The notes beneath the pieces were generated by a model. That model was not told the origin of the DNA. It saw nothing but the letters and a program-made list of their open reading frames with translations, and did not search any database. From JACCTU01 sp963798985 (GTDB taxonomy: Bacteria; Actinomycetota; Thermoleophilia; Gaiellales; Gaiellaceae), in assembly GCA_963798985.1 (NCBI GenBank), contig CAWCVL010000007.1, positions 930,001 to 994,000 of the forward strand: a DNA stretch of 64,000 bases, read 5' to 3'. Both the position numbers and the translations under genes were made by a program. Positions 1 through 11,634 of this stretch are shown here, piece by piece (the stretch's first letter is position 1; each line of letters begins with the position of its first letter).

Positions 1-18
1 AAGCTGGAGCTGCGTCAT
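1..18 (-). CDS. ftsX: Start of FtsX, partial (window edge)
   Basis: Only the first six codons (MTQLQL) are inside the window. The ATG overlaps the TGA stop of ftsE in an ATGA arrangement, the usual coupling of ftsE to ftsX. FtsX is the membrane partner of FtsE in the complex that controls cell-wall hydrolases at the division site. The identification rests on position and overlap, not on protein sequence. Confidence 0.5.
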
Positions 19-787
19 TCGCCGACGTACCCGCCGCGCCGCTCGTCGCGCTCGAGCTTGCCCTCCGAGAGCGCGAGCACGCGCCGGCGCATCTTGTCGA
101 CCATCTCGCGGTCGTGCGTGACCATCAGGATCGTCGTGCCGGACCGGTTGATGCGGTAGAGCAGCTGCATGATCCCGACGCTCGTGTCGGGGTCGAGGTT
201 GCCCGTCGGCTCGTCGCAGATCAGGAGCGGCGGATGGTTGACGAACGCGCGCGCGATCGAGACGCGCTGCTGCTCGCCGCCGGAGAGCTCGTCGGGGAGC
301 GAGTTCATCTTGTGCGAGAGCCCGACGAGGCTCAGCACCTCCGGCACCTTGCGCCGGATCGAGCCCTGGCTCTCGCCCTGCACTTTGAGGGCGTACGCGA
401 CGTTCTCGGCCGCCGTGCGGTTCGGCAGGAGCTTGAAGTCCTGGAAGACGCAGCCGACGTTCCGCCGGAGCTGCGGGATCTTGCTGCGGCGCAGGCGCGA
501 GAGGTCGCGGCCCCCGACGATGATCCGCCCGGAGGTCGGGTCGAGCTCCTTCAGGATCAGCCGGATCATCGTCGACTTGCCCGAGCCCGAGGCGCCGACG
601 ACGAAGACGAACTCGCCCTTCTCGATCACGAAGGAGACGTCGGAGAGCGCCGTCACGCCGGGCTCGTAGACCTTCGTGACCGAGTCGAACATGACCGCGG
701 CGCCCGCGACCGGGACGCGGCCGTTCTCGCTCTCGGGTGCCTCGCTGAGCGGGGGGGTCGCAGTGTCTGTGATCTCTGGCTCCGTCA
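15..787 (-). CDS. ftsE: Cell-division ATP-binding protein FtsE
   Basis: This is an ABC-type ATPase that pairs with membrane protein FtsX to regulate peptidoglycan hydrolysis during division. The Walker A motif GASGSGKST, the signature LSGGEQQRVSIARA, the Walker B LLICDEPTGNLD and the switch histidine in MVTHD are all intact. The core starts at the ATG at 692 (MFDSVTKVYE). A GTG at 787 adds an acidic, proline-rich N-terminal tail of about 32 residues whose codons have strongly GC-rich third positions, so I include it; the start remains uncertain. It lies downstream of prfB on the same strand, a common actinobacterial order. Confidence 0.9.
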
Positions 788-859
788 CCGGTGAAGGGAA
801 GGGCAGGCATGCCTGCTCCGGTACGTGAGAGGCGCTGCCAGGCAGTCTAGCTGACCCTG

Positions 860-1970
860 CTAGACGACCTCTCCCGAGGCCTGGGCGAGCAGATAGGCGT
901 GGATGAAGCCGTCGATGTCGCCGTCCAGGACGCCCTGGGCGTTCCCGACCTCGTGGCCCGTGCGGTGGTCCTTGACCTGCTGGTAGGGCTGGAGGACGTA
1001 GCTGCGGATGTTCGTGCCCCCGAAGCCGGTGTCCGCGGCCACCCCGCGCTCGCGGGCGATCTCGGCCTCGCGCTCCTCGAGCTGGAGCTCGGCGAGCCGG
1101 GAGCGGAGCATGCGCATCGCGGTCTGCTTGTTCGCCGTCTGCGAGCGCTCGTTCTGGCACTGGACGACGATCCCGGTCGGCAGGTGCGTGATCCGGACCG
1201 CGGAGTCGGTCTTGTTCACGTGCTGGCCGCCGGCGCCGCTCGCGCGGTACGTGTCGATCCGCAGGTCGCCTTCGTCGAGCTCGAGCTCGGCGTCGTCGGG
1301 GAGGAGCGGGGCGACGACGACCTGCGAGAACGAGGTGTGCCGACGGTGCGCCTGATCGAACGGCGAGAGGCGGACGAGCCGGTGCTTGCCGCGCTCGGCC
1401 TTCAGGATCCCGTACGCGTTCTCGCCGGCGACGCTGACGGTCGCGGACTTGAGCCCCGCTTCCTCCCCCGGCGTCGCCTCGAGCACGTCCGTCTGGAACC
1501 CACGGTCTGCCGCCCAGCGCAGGTACATGCGCAGCAACATCTCGGTGAAGTCCTGCGCGTCGATCCCGCCGGTCGCCGCGTGCAGCAAGATCAGCGCGTC
1601 GCCGGTGTCGTACTCGCCGGTGAACAGCGCGTCCTCCTGCAGGCGGTCGAGCTCGGCGCGCAGCGGCCTGAGCATGGTCGACGATGTCGTCCGCCATGTC
1701 GCCGTCCAGCGAGAGCAGCTCGCGCGCGTCGTCGTACTCGCGCACAGCCGGTCGTAGCGCTCGAGACGGCGCGTCAGCCGCGAGTGCTCGGACGAGACCT
1801 GCGCGGCCTCTGCCTGGTCGTCCCAGAACCCGGGCTCGCCCATGCGAGCCTCGAGGTCGGCGACGCGGACCCTCAGCGAGTCGGGGTCAAAGGTAATCAC
1901 GGACCCAGGCGAGCTGGGTCCCGATCTCCTCGAGCTGTTGCTCCAGTGGTGCGTCGGTGGTCTCGGCCAT
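860..1970 (-). CDS. prfB: Peptide chain release factor 2 (programmed +1 frameshift)
   Basis: RF2 recognises UGA and UAA and triggers peptide release in the ribosome. The first ORF starts at the ATG at 1970 (MAETTDAPLEQQ), ends in WVRDYL and hits an in-frame UGA at 1889-1887; the protein continues in the +1 frame as DPDSLRVRVADLEARM. The catalytic GGQ is present (SGAGGQHVNKTDSAV), as is the usual end. With the programmed shift the gene gives about 369 residues, normal for RF2. Two further compensating single-base shifts near 1745 and 1680 flank the segment EYDDARELLSLDGDMADDIV and look like sequencing errors. The gene lies upstream of ftsE. Confidence 0.93.
1886..1892 (-). other. prfB programmed frameshift site CUUUGAC
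   Basis: On the minus strand the sequence reads TAC CTT TGA C. The zero frame stops at TGA and the +1 frame continues as GAC CCC GAC. This is the classical RF2 autoregulatory slip site, where scarce RF2 lets CUU slip to UUU. I see no strong Shine-Dalgarno-like stimulator just upstream, unlike in E. coli. Confidence 0.9.
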
Positions 1971-1977
1971 CTGCTCG

Positions 1978-1987
1978 ATGGTAGCCT
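1978..1987. promoter_or_regulatory. Overlapping divergent -10 boxes for prfB and the FAD oxidase
   Basis: The start codons of prfB (1970, minus) and the FAD oxidase (1998, plus) are only 27 bp apart. In between, TACCAT lies on the minus strand 7 nt before the prfB ATG and TAGCCT on the plus strand 10 nt before the oxidase ATG; the two overlap by two bases. Both fit the actinobacterial TANNNT -10 box and would give leaderless or nearly leaderless transcripts. This is inferred from position. Confidence 0.45.
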
Positions 1988-1997
1988 CGCGGCCGCG

Positions 1998-3312
1998 ATG
2001 CTCGACGCGCCGTCCGGTCTCCTCGCGACCGACGCGGAAACGCTCGAGGCGTTCGCGCGCGACCGCTCGGCGCTCTCGCTGCTTCGAACCCTCGACGAGC
2101 TTCCCGCCGCGGTCGCACGGCCCTCGAGGACGGAGGAGGTTGCCGCGCTGCTCCGTTGGGCCGACGAGTCGAGAACCCCGGTCGTGCCGCGCGGGCTCGG
2201 CTCCGGCGTCTGCGGCGGCGCAGCGGCCGTCGGGGGCTCCGTCGTGCTCGACCTCAGCCGCCTCGACCGCATCGTCGAGGTCGACGAGGAGTCGCGGACG
2301 GTCACGGTTGAGGCCGGCGTGCGCGGCTCCGACCTCGAGCGCGAGCTCGAGCAGCACGGGCTGACGACCGGCCACTACCCGCAGTCGCTCGCGATCTCGT
2401 CGGTCGGCGGGTGGATCGCGACCGGCTCGGCCGGCCAGGCGTCTTCCGGCTACGGCGCGATCGAGCAGCTCGTCCAGGGGCTGACAGCGGTGCTCGCCGA
2501 CGGCACGCTCGTCGAGTTGCGATCGGTTCCGCGCTCCGACGCGGGGCCCGACCTCCGCAGGCTGTTCGTCGGCTCCGAGGGGACACTCGGCGTCGTGACC
2601 GAGGCCGTGCTCGCGTGCGCGCCACGCCCGCGCGAGTGGAAGTGGCAGGCGTACGCGGCCGACGACTTCGCTGACGTGATCGCACTCGCGCGCGAGGTGC
2701 GCGGCGCGTTCATCGTGCGGGGCTACGACCCGGTGGACGCGGGGATGAACTTCGGCCGCGAAGGCTGTGTGCTGCTCGTCGGCTTCGCGGACCGCGAGGG
2801 CGAGCCGCTCGACGCACGAGCGCTCGACGCATCGCTCGGCGAGCACTGGTGGGCACGCCGGAACGACGCCGTCGACCTCTACGAGGGGATCATGGGCCCG
2901 ACCCGCGTCTGGGGTCAGGGTGTCGTGGTCGACTCGCTCGAGACCGCAGCGCCCTGGCGCGGCTCTCCCGGGGCTGTACGAGCGTGTCCGCACGGCGCTC
3001 GCAGGACGGGCCGAGCTGGTGGCGTGCCACCTGTCACACGTCTACCGCTCGGGCGCGTCGCTCTACTTCACGTTTCTGGTCCGCGGCGAAGACGACGAAT
3101 CCGCGGTGCGCGCCTACCTCGCGACCTGGGACGACGCAGTCGCCGCGTGCCACGAGACCGGCGGCACGCTCACGCACCACCACGGCGTCGGTCGGCTGAA
3201 GGCGCGGTTCCTCGAGCGGGAGCTCGGCGCCGGCGGGCTCGAGCTGCTGCGTCGAGTCAAGCGCGCGCTCGACCCGAACGGGATCCTCAACCCTGGCGCG
3301 CTGCTGCCATGA
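1998..3312 (+). CDS. FAD-binding oxidase, alkyl-DHAP synthase-like
   Basis: The protein has the VAO-type FAD fold: PRGLGSGVCGG near the N-terminus, then GHYPQSLAISSVGGWIATGS and FVGSEGTLGVVTEA, and a C-terminal half ending THHHGVGRLK...LDPNGILNPGALLP. The GHYPQS...GGWIAT...SAGQ pattern and the triple histidine are hallmarks of alkyldihydroxyacetonephosphate synthase, which swaps the acyl group of acyl-DHAP for a fatty alcohol to make an ether bond. Glycolate oxidase-type enzymes are a more distant alternative. A one-base frame break lies near 2960-2975. It converges on glpD, with a 26-bp overlap of the 3' ends, and both enzymes handle three-carbon glycerol phosphates. Confidence 0.75.
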
Positions 3313-4765
3313 CGCCGAGCGTCGTCAGGCGCAGCCGCCGCTCGTTCACGTCGGCCTCGGTCATCGCCATCTCGCGGGTCCGCGCGAGCTCGCGGTCGAC
3401 TCCGAGCGCGGGCCCGTTGTCGGCGACCGGAGCCGCGAGCTCCGGCCGGTCTCCGATCAGCGCGACCGCGGCCTGCCAGTCGTCTCCGTAGCGGTGGACG
3501 AACCGGCGTCCTGCGTCCTCTGACAGCCCGACCGCGGCAGCGGCGCGCGCCGCGCGCGCGAGCGCCTCGGTGAGCGGCATGGTCAGCCCGAGCAGCAGCT
3601 CGCGAGTGCGGCTCTTCGTGTGCGGCGCGATGCGATCCACGACGTCCTCCGCCATCGCGCGATAGGTCGTGAGCTTGCCGCCGGTCACCGTGAGCAAGCC
3701 GGCCGGCTCCTCGTAGATCTGATGGCGGCGTGAGAGGTCGGCGGTCGGCCCGTCGCCACCGTGCGCCAACGGCCGCAGGCCCGCCCACGAGGCGACGACG
3801 CACCGCTCGTTCACGTCCGGGAACGACACGCGCAACCGCGCCGAGGACGTAGTCGACATCGCTCTGCTCGACCGCCGGTGTCTCGAGGTCTCCCTCGTAC
3901 GCGGTATCGGTCGTGCCGGCGTAGTAGCGGTCCTCCCACGGGATCACGAACACGAAGCGGCGGTCGTCCTCGCCCGACGGAACCAGCAGCCCTGCGCGCG
4001 CGCGGACCGCGCCGGGGCGGAAGACGAGGTGGATCCCCTTGCTCGCGACGTGCCGCCTCGGACGGTTCGTGGCAAGCGACTGAAGCTGCTCCGACCACAC
4101 GCCGGTCGCGTTGACGGTCGTCTTCGCTCGGACCTCCAGCGGTCTCGCCGGTGAGCTCGTCCCGCACGGTCGCCCCGGTGACGCGACCCTCTCCGATCAG
4201 GCCGTCGACGCGCGCGTGGTTCGCGACCAGGGCGCCGTGTGCTGCGGCTGCGCGTGCGATCTCGAGCGTGAGCCGCGCGTCGTCTGTCGCACACTCGTGG
4301 TAGACGAAGCCCCCACCCCGGTGCTCGAGACCCGGCGCGACACGGTCGAGCTCGTCCGCGTCGACGCGGCGGTGCCGTGCGACGTTCACGCCCAGCGCGA
4401 GCAGGTCGTAGATCGTGAACGCCGCGCGAAAGGCGAGCTCGGATCGCGGGAGGTAGATCGGCAGCGTCCGCAGCAGGTGCGGCGCGAGGCGCAGGATGAT
4501 TGCGCGCTCCCGCAGCGACTCGCGCACCAGCCCGAGCTCGCGCTGAGCGAGGTAGCGCACGCCGCCGTGGATCAGCCGCGAGGACCGGCCGGAAGTGCCG
4601 GACGCGAAGTCCTCGCGCTCCGACGAGCCCGACCGAGAGCCCGCGGGAGGCCGCGTCGAGCGCGACCCCGCAGCCGGTGATCCCGCCGCCCACGACGAGG
4701 ACGTCGAGCTCTTGCTCCGCCATGCGCTCGAGCGAGCGGCGGCGGAACTCCGCATCGAAGGTCAC
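3287..4765 (-). CDS. glpD: FAD-dependent glycerol-3-phosphate dehydrogenase
   Basis: GlpD oxidises glycerol-3-phosphate to dihydroxyacetone phosphate at the membrane and passes electrons to quinone. The N-terminus has the dinucleotide-binding motif VVGGGITGCGVALDAASRG, followed by SSRLIHGGVRYL, the central FVIPWEDRYYAGTTD and the family C-terminal domain with TGGKLTTYRAMAED. The reading frame breaks at about 4625, 4135 and 3855, so the protein is split over three frames, but each piece matches the family in order. It starts with GTG 7 bp after the secA stop and may be co-transcribed with secA. Confidence 0.9.
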
Positions 4766-4772
4766 CGGCGCG

Positions 4773-7440
<2,668 letters not shown>

Positions 7441-7484
7441 ACGGGCTAAGGGTACCGGCTCCCTCCGAGCTGGCTGCGCAGGCC

Positions 7485-7576
7485 GCGAATCCGCTCGCGC
7501 GGATCCGCGACGCGCGAAGACCCCTAAAGGCGGCCGCTTCGCGGCCGCTGTCGTGGCACTTCACATCAGCCTCTAG
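7485..7576. repeat. 92-bp intergenic repeat, copy 1
   Basis: This block contains two palindromes: one around GCGAATCCGC/GCGGATCCGC and one GCGGCCGC-TTC-GCGGCCGC, followed by a conserved ACTTCACATCA-GCCTCTAG end. A second copy of the same length lies at 20141-20232. The TAG stop (minus) of the upstream gene is part of the repeat. It sits between the unknown gene ending at 7573 and secA. The hairpins could act in termination or mRNA 3'-end stability. Confidence 0.8.
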
Positions 7577-8127
7577 AGAGGCAGGACCGTGACCTCCCAG
7601 AGGTTCCCGTCGATGCGGTCGGCGCGCACGACGAACGACGCCATCCCGGCTCCCAGCGCCTCGAGCTCCGGGACCGAGCCGAAGCCGTGGGCGCCGTCCA
7701 CGAGGTGCGTCACGACTCCCTCCCGCACGGCGAGCTCGACGACGTCTCCGCCGATCTCCTCGTCGATCGAGAGGACGGCGATCTTGCTCGCGCCGACCGC
7801 CCACAGCCGGTCGTCGCGCCTCGTGCCCTCGGCGCGGTACGGGGGGTTGAGCTGCGTCTCGACGGCGTCGGCCAGTGGCGCCAGCTGGTCGTCCGGGACG
7901 TCCTCGTCGACGACCACCGTTCGATCCTCGAGGGTGACGAAGTGGACGGAGTCGCCCGGGAGGTCAGCTTCGGCGGTGACGACGGCGTCCCATTGACGCG
8001 GCCGCGGGATGCCGGTCACGCCTGCCTGGTTCCACGGCGCGACGTGGTCGCTCTCGGTCGGCGTCGCCATGCCGCCCTCCTCGGCGAGGCGTTCGTGCAG
8101 CGGCTTCTCGCGCCGCCGGAAGCTCAC
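7573..8127 (-). CDS. Conserved-looking protein of unknown function downstream of hpf
   Basis: I do not recognise the family. The product is about 184 residues, acidic, with no signal peptide or membrane segment. The C-terminal half reads like a compact alpha/beta domain (KIAVLSIDEEIGGDVVELAV ... MASFVVRADRIDGNLWEV). The GTG start at 8127 overlaps the hpf stop as GTGA, which fixes the start and suggests translational coupling. Its TAG stop lies inside the 92-bp repeat, and secA follows. The position between the ribosome hibernation factor and SecA hints at a translation or export role, but nothing in the sequence proves it. Confidence 0.7.
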   Translation of the reverse strand: MSFRRREKPLHERLAEEGGMATPTESDHVAPWNQAGVTGIPRPRQWDAVVTAEADLPGDSVHFVTLEDRTVVVDEDVPDDQLAPLADAVETQLNPPYRAEGTRRDDRLWAVGASKIAVLSIDEEIGGDVVELAVREGVVTHLVDGAHGFGSVPELEALGAGMASFVVRADRIDGNLWEVTVLPL

Positions 8128-8668
8128 GTCCCGGGCTCGATCAGGCCGTACCCGCCGTCCTTGCGGCGGTAGACGACGTTCACCTCGTCGGTGTCGGCGT
8201 TCCGGAAGACGAAGAAGTCGTGGCCGATCAGCTCGAGCTGGAGCACGGCTTCCTCGGGCGGTCATCGGCTTCACCGGGAACTGCTTCGTCTTGACGATCT
8301 GCTGGTCCAGCTGGTCGTCCTGCAACGGCCGGGACTCCTTCGTCGACGGGAGCGTGGTTGCGCGAGCCGCGGCGGCTTCGCTTGTCGCGGTAGTGCCTGA
8401 CCTGGCGCACGAGCTTCTCGGTCAGCTGGTCGATCGAGGCGCGCATGTCCTCGGACGCCTCGCGCGCACGTAGCGTCGGGCCCTTCGTCCAGACGGTCGC
8501 CTCGGCGATCTGGTTCGCGGCGATCGACGGGTTCTTCTCGACGGCGAGCTCGAGCTCGACCTCCGTCGACTCGTTCAGCTGCTTGTCGAGCTTCTTGAGC
8601 TTCTGCTCGGCGTAGCTGCGGATGGAGTCGGTGACGTCGACGTTCTTGCCCTTCACCTGAAGTCGCAA
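8124..8668 (-). CDS. hpf: Ribosome hibernation promoting factor, long form
   Basis: Long HPF binds the 30S decoding region and dimerises ribosomes into inactive 100S particles. The N-terminal domain LRLQVKGKNVDVTDSIRSYA is typical, and the C-terminal dimerisation domain reads KTKQFPVKPM ... LELIGHDFFVFRNADTDEV and ends VVYRRKDGGYGLIEPG. Two frame breaks near 8345 and 8262 separate the linker and C-terminal domain. I chose the TTG at 8668 because a strong GAGGAGG lies 5 nt upstream and the resulting N-terminus matches the family. It follows comF by 20 bp. Confidence 0.9.
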
Positions 8669-8673
8669 CGCGT

Positions 8674-8680
8674 CCTCCTC
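8674..8680 (-). promoter_or_regulatory. Shine-Dalgarno deciding the hpf TTG start
   Basis: GAGGAGG on the minus strand lies 5 nt before TTG 8668. A TTG further upstream at 8692 is also in frame but would place this motif inside the coding region, so the downstream TTG is preferred. Confidence 0.75.
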
Positions 8681-8688
8681 GGGCTGAG

Positions 8689-9375
8689 TCAAACCTGGGT
8701 CGTCACTGTATACCCGCGGACCGCGCGAGCGAACGTCACGACTTCGACCCGGCGCGCGCCCGCCCGGCGGAGCGCCGAGGCTGCCGCGTTGACGGTCGCG
8801 CCCGTCGTGTAGACGTCGTCGACGAGGACGACGGCCGGCGGAGACCGCGCGGCCGAGAACGCTCCGCGCACGTTCGCCCGTCGCTCGGCGAGCGTGAGGC
8901 CGCGCTGTCGAGCGCCACCGCTCGCGCGGGCGAGGAGTCGGAGCACGGGAACGTTCCAGCGGGCGCCGAGCTCTCGCGCGAGCGCCTCCGCCGGGTGATG
9001 CCCGCGGTCGCGGGCACGCTCAGGATCCGGGGGCACGAAGGCGAGCGGCTCCCCGCCGTGCTCGAGCGCCTCGACGGTCACCGCCGCCGCAGCCTCGGAG
9101 AGGCGCCGGAGGCCGCGCTCCTTCCAGGCGTGAACGAGCGTCCGCACGGACTCGTCGTACGCGACCGCCGAGCGGGCGTGCGCGAAGGCCAGGCGCCGGC
9201 CGGCGCACTCGCGGCAGCGACGGACCGGCCAGGCGGTCGGCGCGCAACACCGCTCGCAGCGCGGGCCGCGGAGCCGCGGCAGCGCGCGAAGGCACCTGCC
9301 GCACACCTGCACGCCGGGGAACCCGCAGGTGACGCAGCGCTGGGGCAGCAGGAGGTCGAGCAGGACCGAGACCAC
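8689..9375 (-). CDS. comF: ComF family phosphoribosyltransferase-like protein
   Basis: ComF proteins combine an N-terminal zinc ribbon with a phosphoribosyltransferase fold and take part in natural transformation in some bacteria. The zinc ribbon cysteines are visible as CVTCG...CGRC and CERC...CREC. The PRPP loop motif VVLVDDVYTTGATVNAAA lies near the C-terminus, preceded by RQRGLTLAERRANV. The length of about 228 residues is normal. The GTG at 9375 gives the compact start VVSVLLDLLLPQRC; a TACCGT lies 6 nt upstream. The gene heads the comF-hpf-unknown-secA run. Confidence 0.88.
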   Translation of the reverse strand: MVSVLLDLLLPQRCVTCGFPGVQVCGRCLRALPRLRGPRCERCCAPTAWPVRRCRECAGRRLAFAHARSAVAYDESVRTLVHAWKERGLRRLSEAAAAVTVEALEHGGEPLAFVPPDPERARDRGHHPAEALARELGARWNVPVLRLLARASGGARQRGLTLAERRANVRGAFSAARSPPAVVLVDDVYTTGATVNAAASALRRAGARRVEVVTFARAVRGYTVTTQV

Positions 9376-9516
9376 GACTCGACGGTACGAGCGACCGGGA
9401 CGATTCGGGTCAGTCGTGGAGCGATCGTCACACCGCCGATACCAGCCGGCACGATCTTGTGACGGTCGACTCGGTGCGACGGAGGTAGCGTCTCCGCCGT
9501 GGGCGGAGGGAAGCGA

Positions 9517-9539
9517 CCCCACCCAATTTGAGGGTGGGG
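9517..9539 (-). terminator. Hairpin after the sugar nucleotidyltransferase gene
   Basis: CCCCACCC (9517-9524) and GGGTGGGG (9532-9539) form an 8-bp stem with a 7-nt loop, 16 bp beyond the stop at 9556. There is no T run on the minus side, so it may be a factor-dependent terminator or a 3' stabiliser. Confidence 0.45.
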
Positions 9540-9555
9540 GTGCGCTTCGAGCGGC

Positions 9556-10314
9556 TCAGGCCGGCGCGTACTCGGCTCGCGGGGACAGGCCGGCCGCGGT
9601 ACGGGCTCGATTGTCGGCCTCGAGGAGCTGCGCGCGATCGCCGATGTCGAGCCACTCGCCGCTGAAGCGGTACCCGTACACCGGGGCACGCCGGTAGAGC
9701 CACTCGACGAAGCGTCCCGGCTGGTCAGGCACGTTCCCCTCGTCGAGGTAGGTGGCGACGAGCTTCAGATGCTCGCGGTGGAAGAGGTAGCACGCCGTCG
9801 CGGCGAGGTTCGACGGCGGGTCGGGCGGCTTCTCGATGAAGGACACGACGCGCTCGCGCTCGTCGAGCTCGACGACGCCGTACTGCTTCACGAGCTCGCG
9901 GTCGGGGTGCTCGTAAAGCGCGACCGCGCTCGCGACCCCCTTGGAGCCCCACCAGCGCACGTAGTCGCCGAGGCTGTAGTCGAAGAGGTTGTCGCCTGCG
10001 ACGACGAGCCAGTCGTCGTCGATGCCCGCGCGGTCGAGCACGAAGCGCAGGTCGCCGATCGCGCCGAGCCGGTCGTTCTCGCTCGTCGTCCCGTCGTCGT
10101 GAACAGTGACGTCCGCAGGCGCCCACTCGGAGAAGGCGCCCGCGAACTTCGAGTTCGTCACGACGTGGATCTCGACCGGATCCGCCTCGCGGATCCGATC
10201 GAGAATGTGATCCACCATCGGCCGCCCGCCGATCGGCAGGAGCGGCTTCGCGATCGTCTCGGTCAACGGGTACAGCCGTGTGGCGTAACCCGCTGCCAGA
10301 ACCAGCGCCTTCAT
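9556..10314 (-). CDS. Sugar-phosphate nucleotidyltransferase (RmlA-like)
   Basis: This enzyme activates a sugar-1-phosphate with an NTP to make an NDP-sugar. The N-terminal motif MKALVLAAGYATRLYPLT with AKPLLPIGGRPMV is the nucleotide-binding signature; VVAGDNLFDYSL holds the metal-binding aspartate, and FIEKPPDPPS and GEWLDIGD are family motifs. At 252 residues it matches the short glucose-1-phosphate thymidylyltransferase-like class; the exact nucleotide and sugar cannot be told. It starts 10 bp after ahcY on the same strand. Confidence 0.85.
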   Translation of the reverse strand: MKALVLAAGYATRLYPLTETIAKPLLPIGGRPMVDHILDRIREADPVEIHVVTNSKFAGAFSEWAPADVTVHDDGTTSENDRLGAIGDLRFVLDRAGIDDDWLVVAGDNLFDYSLGDYVRWWGSKGVASAVALYEHPDRELVKQYGVVELDERERVVSFIEKPPDPPSNLAATACYLFHREHLKLVATYLDEGNVPDQPGRFVEWLYRRAPVYGYRFSGEWLDIGDRAQLLEADNRARTAAGLSPRAEYAPA

Positions 10315-10324
10315 GTCGGTCGGA

Positions 10325-11593
10325 TCAGGTGCCCTCGTCCCAGGACGCGAGGTAGCGCTCCTGCTCGTCGGTCAGGATGTCGACCTCGACTCCCATCGTC
10401 GCGAGCTTGAGCTTCGCGATCTCGGCGTCGATTGCCGCGGGGACCGGGTAGACCTTCCGCTCGAGCTCCGCAGCATGCTGAATCGCATACTCGGCGGCGA
10501 GCGCCTGGTTCGCAAACGACATGTCCATGACGATCGCGGGATGACCTTCCGCAGCTGCGAGGTTGATCAGTCGGCCCTCGCCGAGCAGGTAGAGCCGGCG
10601 GCCGTCGGAGAGGGTGAACTCCTCGACGAACTGCCGTGCCTCGCGCGTCTCGCTCGCGAGCGCCCGAAGCGCGGGGATGTCGATCTCCACGTTGAAGTGG
10701 CCGGTGTTCGAGAGGATCGCACCGTCCTTCATCTGCTCCATATGCTCACGCCGGATCACGGACTTGTCGCCGGTCGCGGTGCAGAAGATGTCGCCGACCT
10801 TGGCGGCCCGCTCCATCGGCATCACCTCGAACCCATCCATGATCGCCTCGAGCGCCTTCAGCGGATCGACCTCGGTGATGATCACGTGCGAGCCCATGCC
10901 CTTTGCGCGCATCGCGACGCCCTTGCCGACCCAGCCGTAGCCGGAAATCACGAAGCGCTTCCCTCCGAGCAGGACGTTCGTCGCGCGAATGATCCCGTCG
11001 ATCGTCGACTGGCCCGTGCCGTAGCGGTTGTCGAACATGTGCTTCGTGAAGGCGTCGTTGACGGCGATCACGGGGAACCCGAGCGCACCGTCGCGCTCGA
11101 GCGCCTTGAGCCGGATCACGCCGGTCGTCGTCTCCTCCGTGCCCGCGATCACGTCGCCGAGCTGCTCACGCCGAGCGGAGTGGAGCACGCCGATCACGTC
11201 GGCGCCGTCGTCCATCGTGATCTGCGGCTTGTGGTCGACCGCCGCCTCGATGTGCTGGTAGTAGGTGTCGTTGTCCTCGCCCTTGATCGCGAAGACGGCG
11301 ATGTCGTACTCGTCGACGAGCGCCGCGGCGACGTCGTCCTGCGTCGAGAGCGGGTTCGACGCGCAGAGCACCACGTCGGCGCCCCCCGCCTTCAGCGTCC
11401 GCATCAGGTTCGCGGTCTCGGTCGTCACGTGGAGGCACGCCGCGACGCGATAGCCGGCCAGCGGCTGCTCGCTCTCGAAGCGTTCCCGGATCGCGGCGAG
11501 CACCGGCATCTGCCGGTCGGCCCACTCGATGCGCCGCACGCCCTCGGGGGCGAGCGACAAGTCCTTTACGTCGTGTCTGCGTGTCGTAGCCAA
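10325..11593 (-). CDS. ahcY: S-adenosylhomocysteine hydrolase
   Basis: The enzyme splits S-adenosylhomocysteine into homocysteine and adenosine and so clears the product inhibitor of methylation. Family motifs are intact: LHVTTETANLMRTL, the NAD-binding GYGWVGKGVAMRAKGMG, and AILSNTGHFNVEID. The length of 422 residues is typical of the class lacking the insertion of some larger homologues. I chose the TTG at 11593 because GGAAGAGGA lies just upstream. The product homocysteine is the substrate of MetH encoded at 16.4-20 kb. It sits in a run of sugar genes directly after a MerR regulator. Confidence 0.95.
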   Translation of the reverse strand: MATTRRHDVKDLSLAPEGVRRIEWADRQMPVLAAIRERFESEQPLAGYRVAACLHVTTETANLMRTLKAGGADVVLCASNPLSTQDDVAAALVDEYDIAVFAIKGEDNDTYYQHIEAAVDHKPQITMDDGADVIGVLHSARREQLGDVIAGTEETTTGVIRLKALERDGALGFPVIAVNDAFTKHMFDNRYGTGQSTIDGIIRATNVLLGGKRFVISGYGWVGKGVAMRAKGMGSHVIITEVDPLKALEAIMDGFEVMPMERAAKVGDIFCTATGDKSVIRREHMEQMKDGAILSNTGHFNVEIDIPALRALASETREARQFVEEFTLSDGRRLYLLGEGRLINLAAAEGHPAIVMDMSFANQALAAEYAIQHAAELERKVYPVPAAIDAEIAKLKLATMGVEVDILTDEQERYLASWDEGT

Positions 11594-11634
11594 TGCGTCC
11601 TCTTCCGTTGGGAGTGGTCGGGTGAAGGTATGGG

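Noticed and set aside
860..1970. prfB as a pseudogene because it is spread over several frames
   Set aside because: One break is the known programmed frameshift, and the other two compensate each other around a well-conserved segment, which fits sequencing error.
114..2000. Long plus-strand ORFs opposite ftsE and prfB
   Set aside because: They are antisense shadows of high-GC coding DNA with arginine-rich, low-complexity translations and no family motifs.
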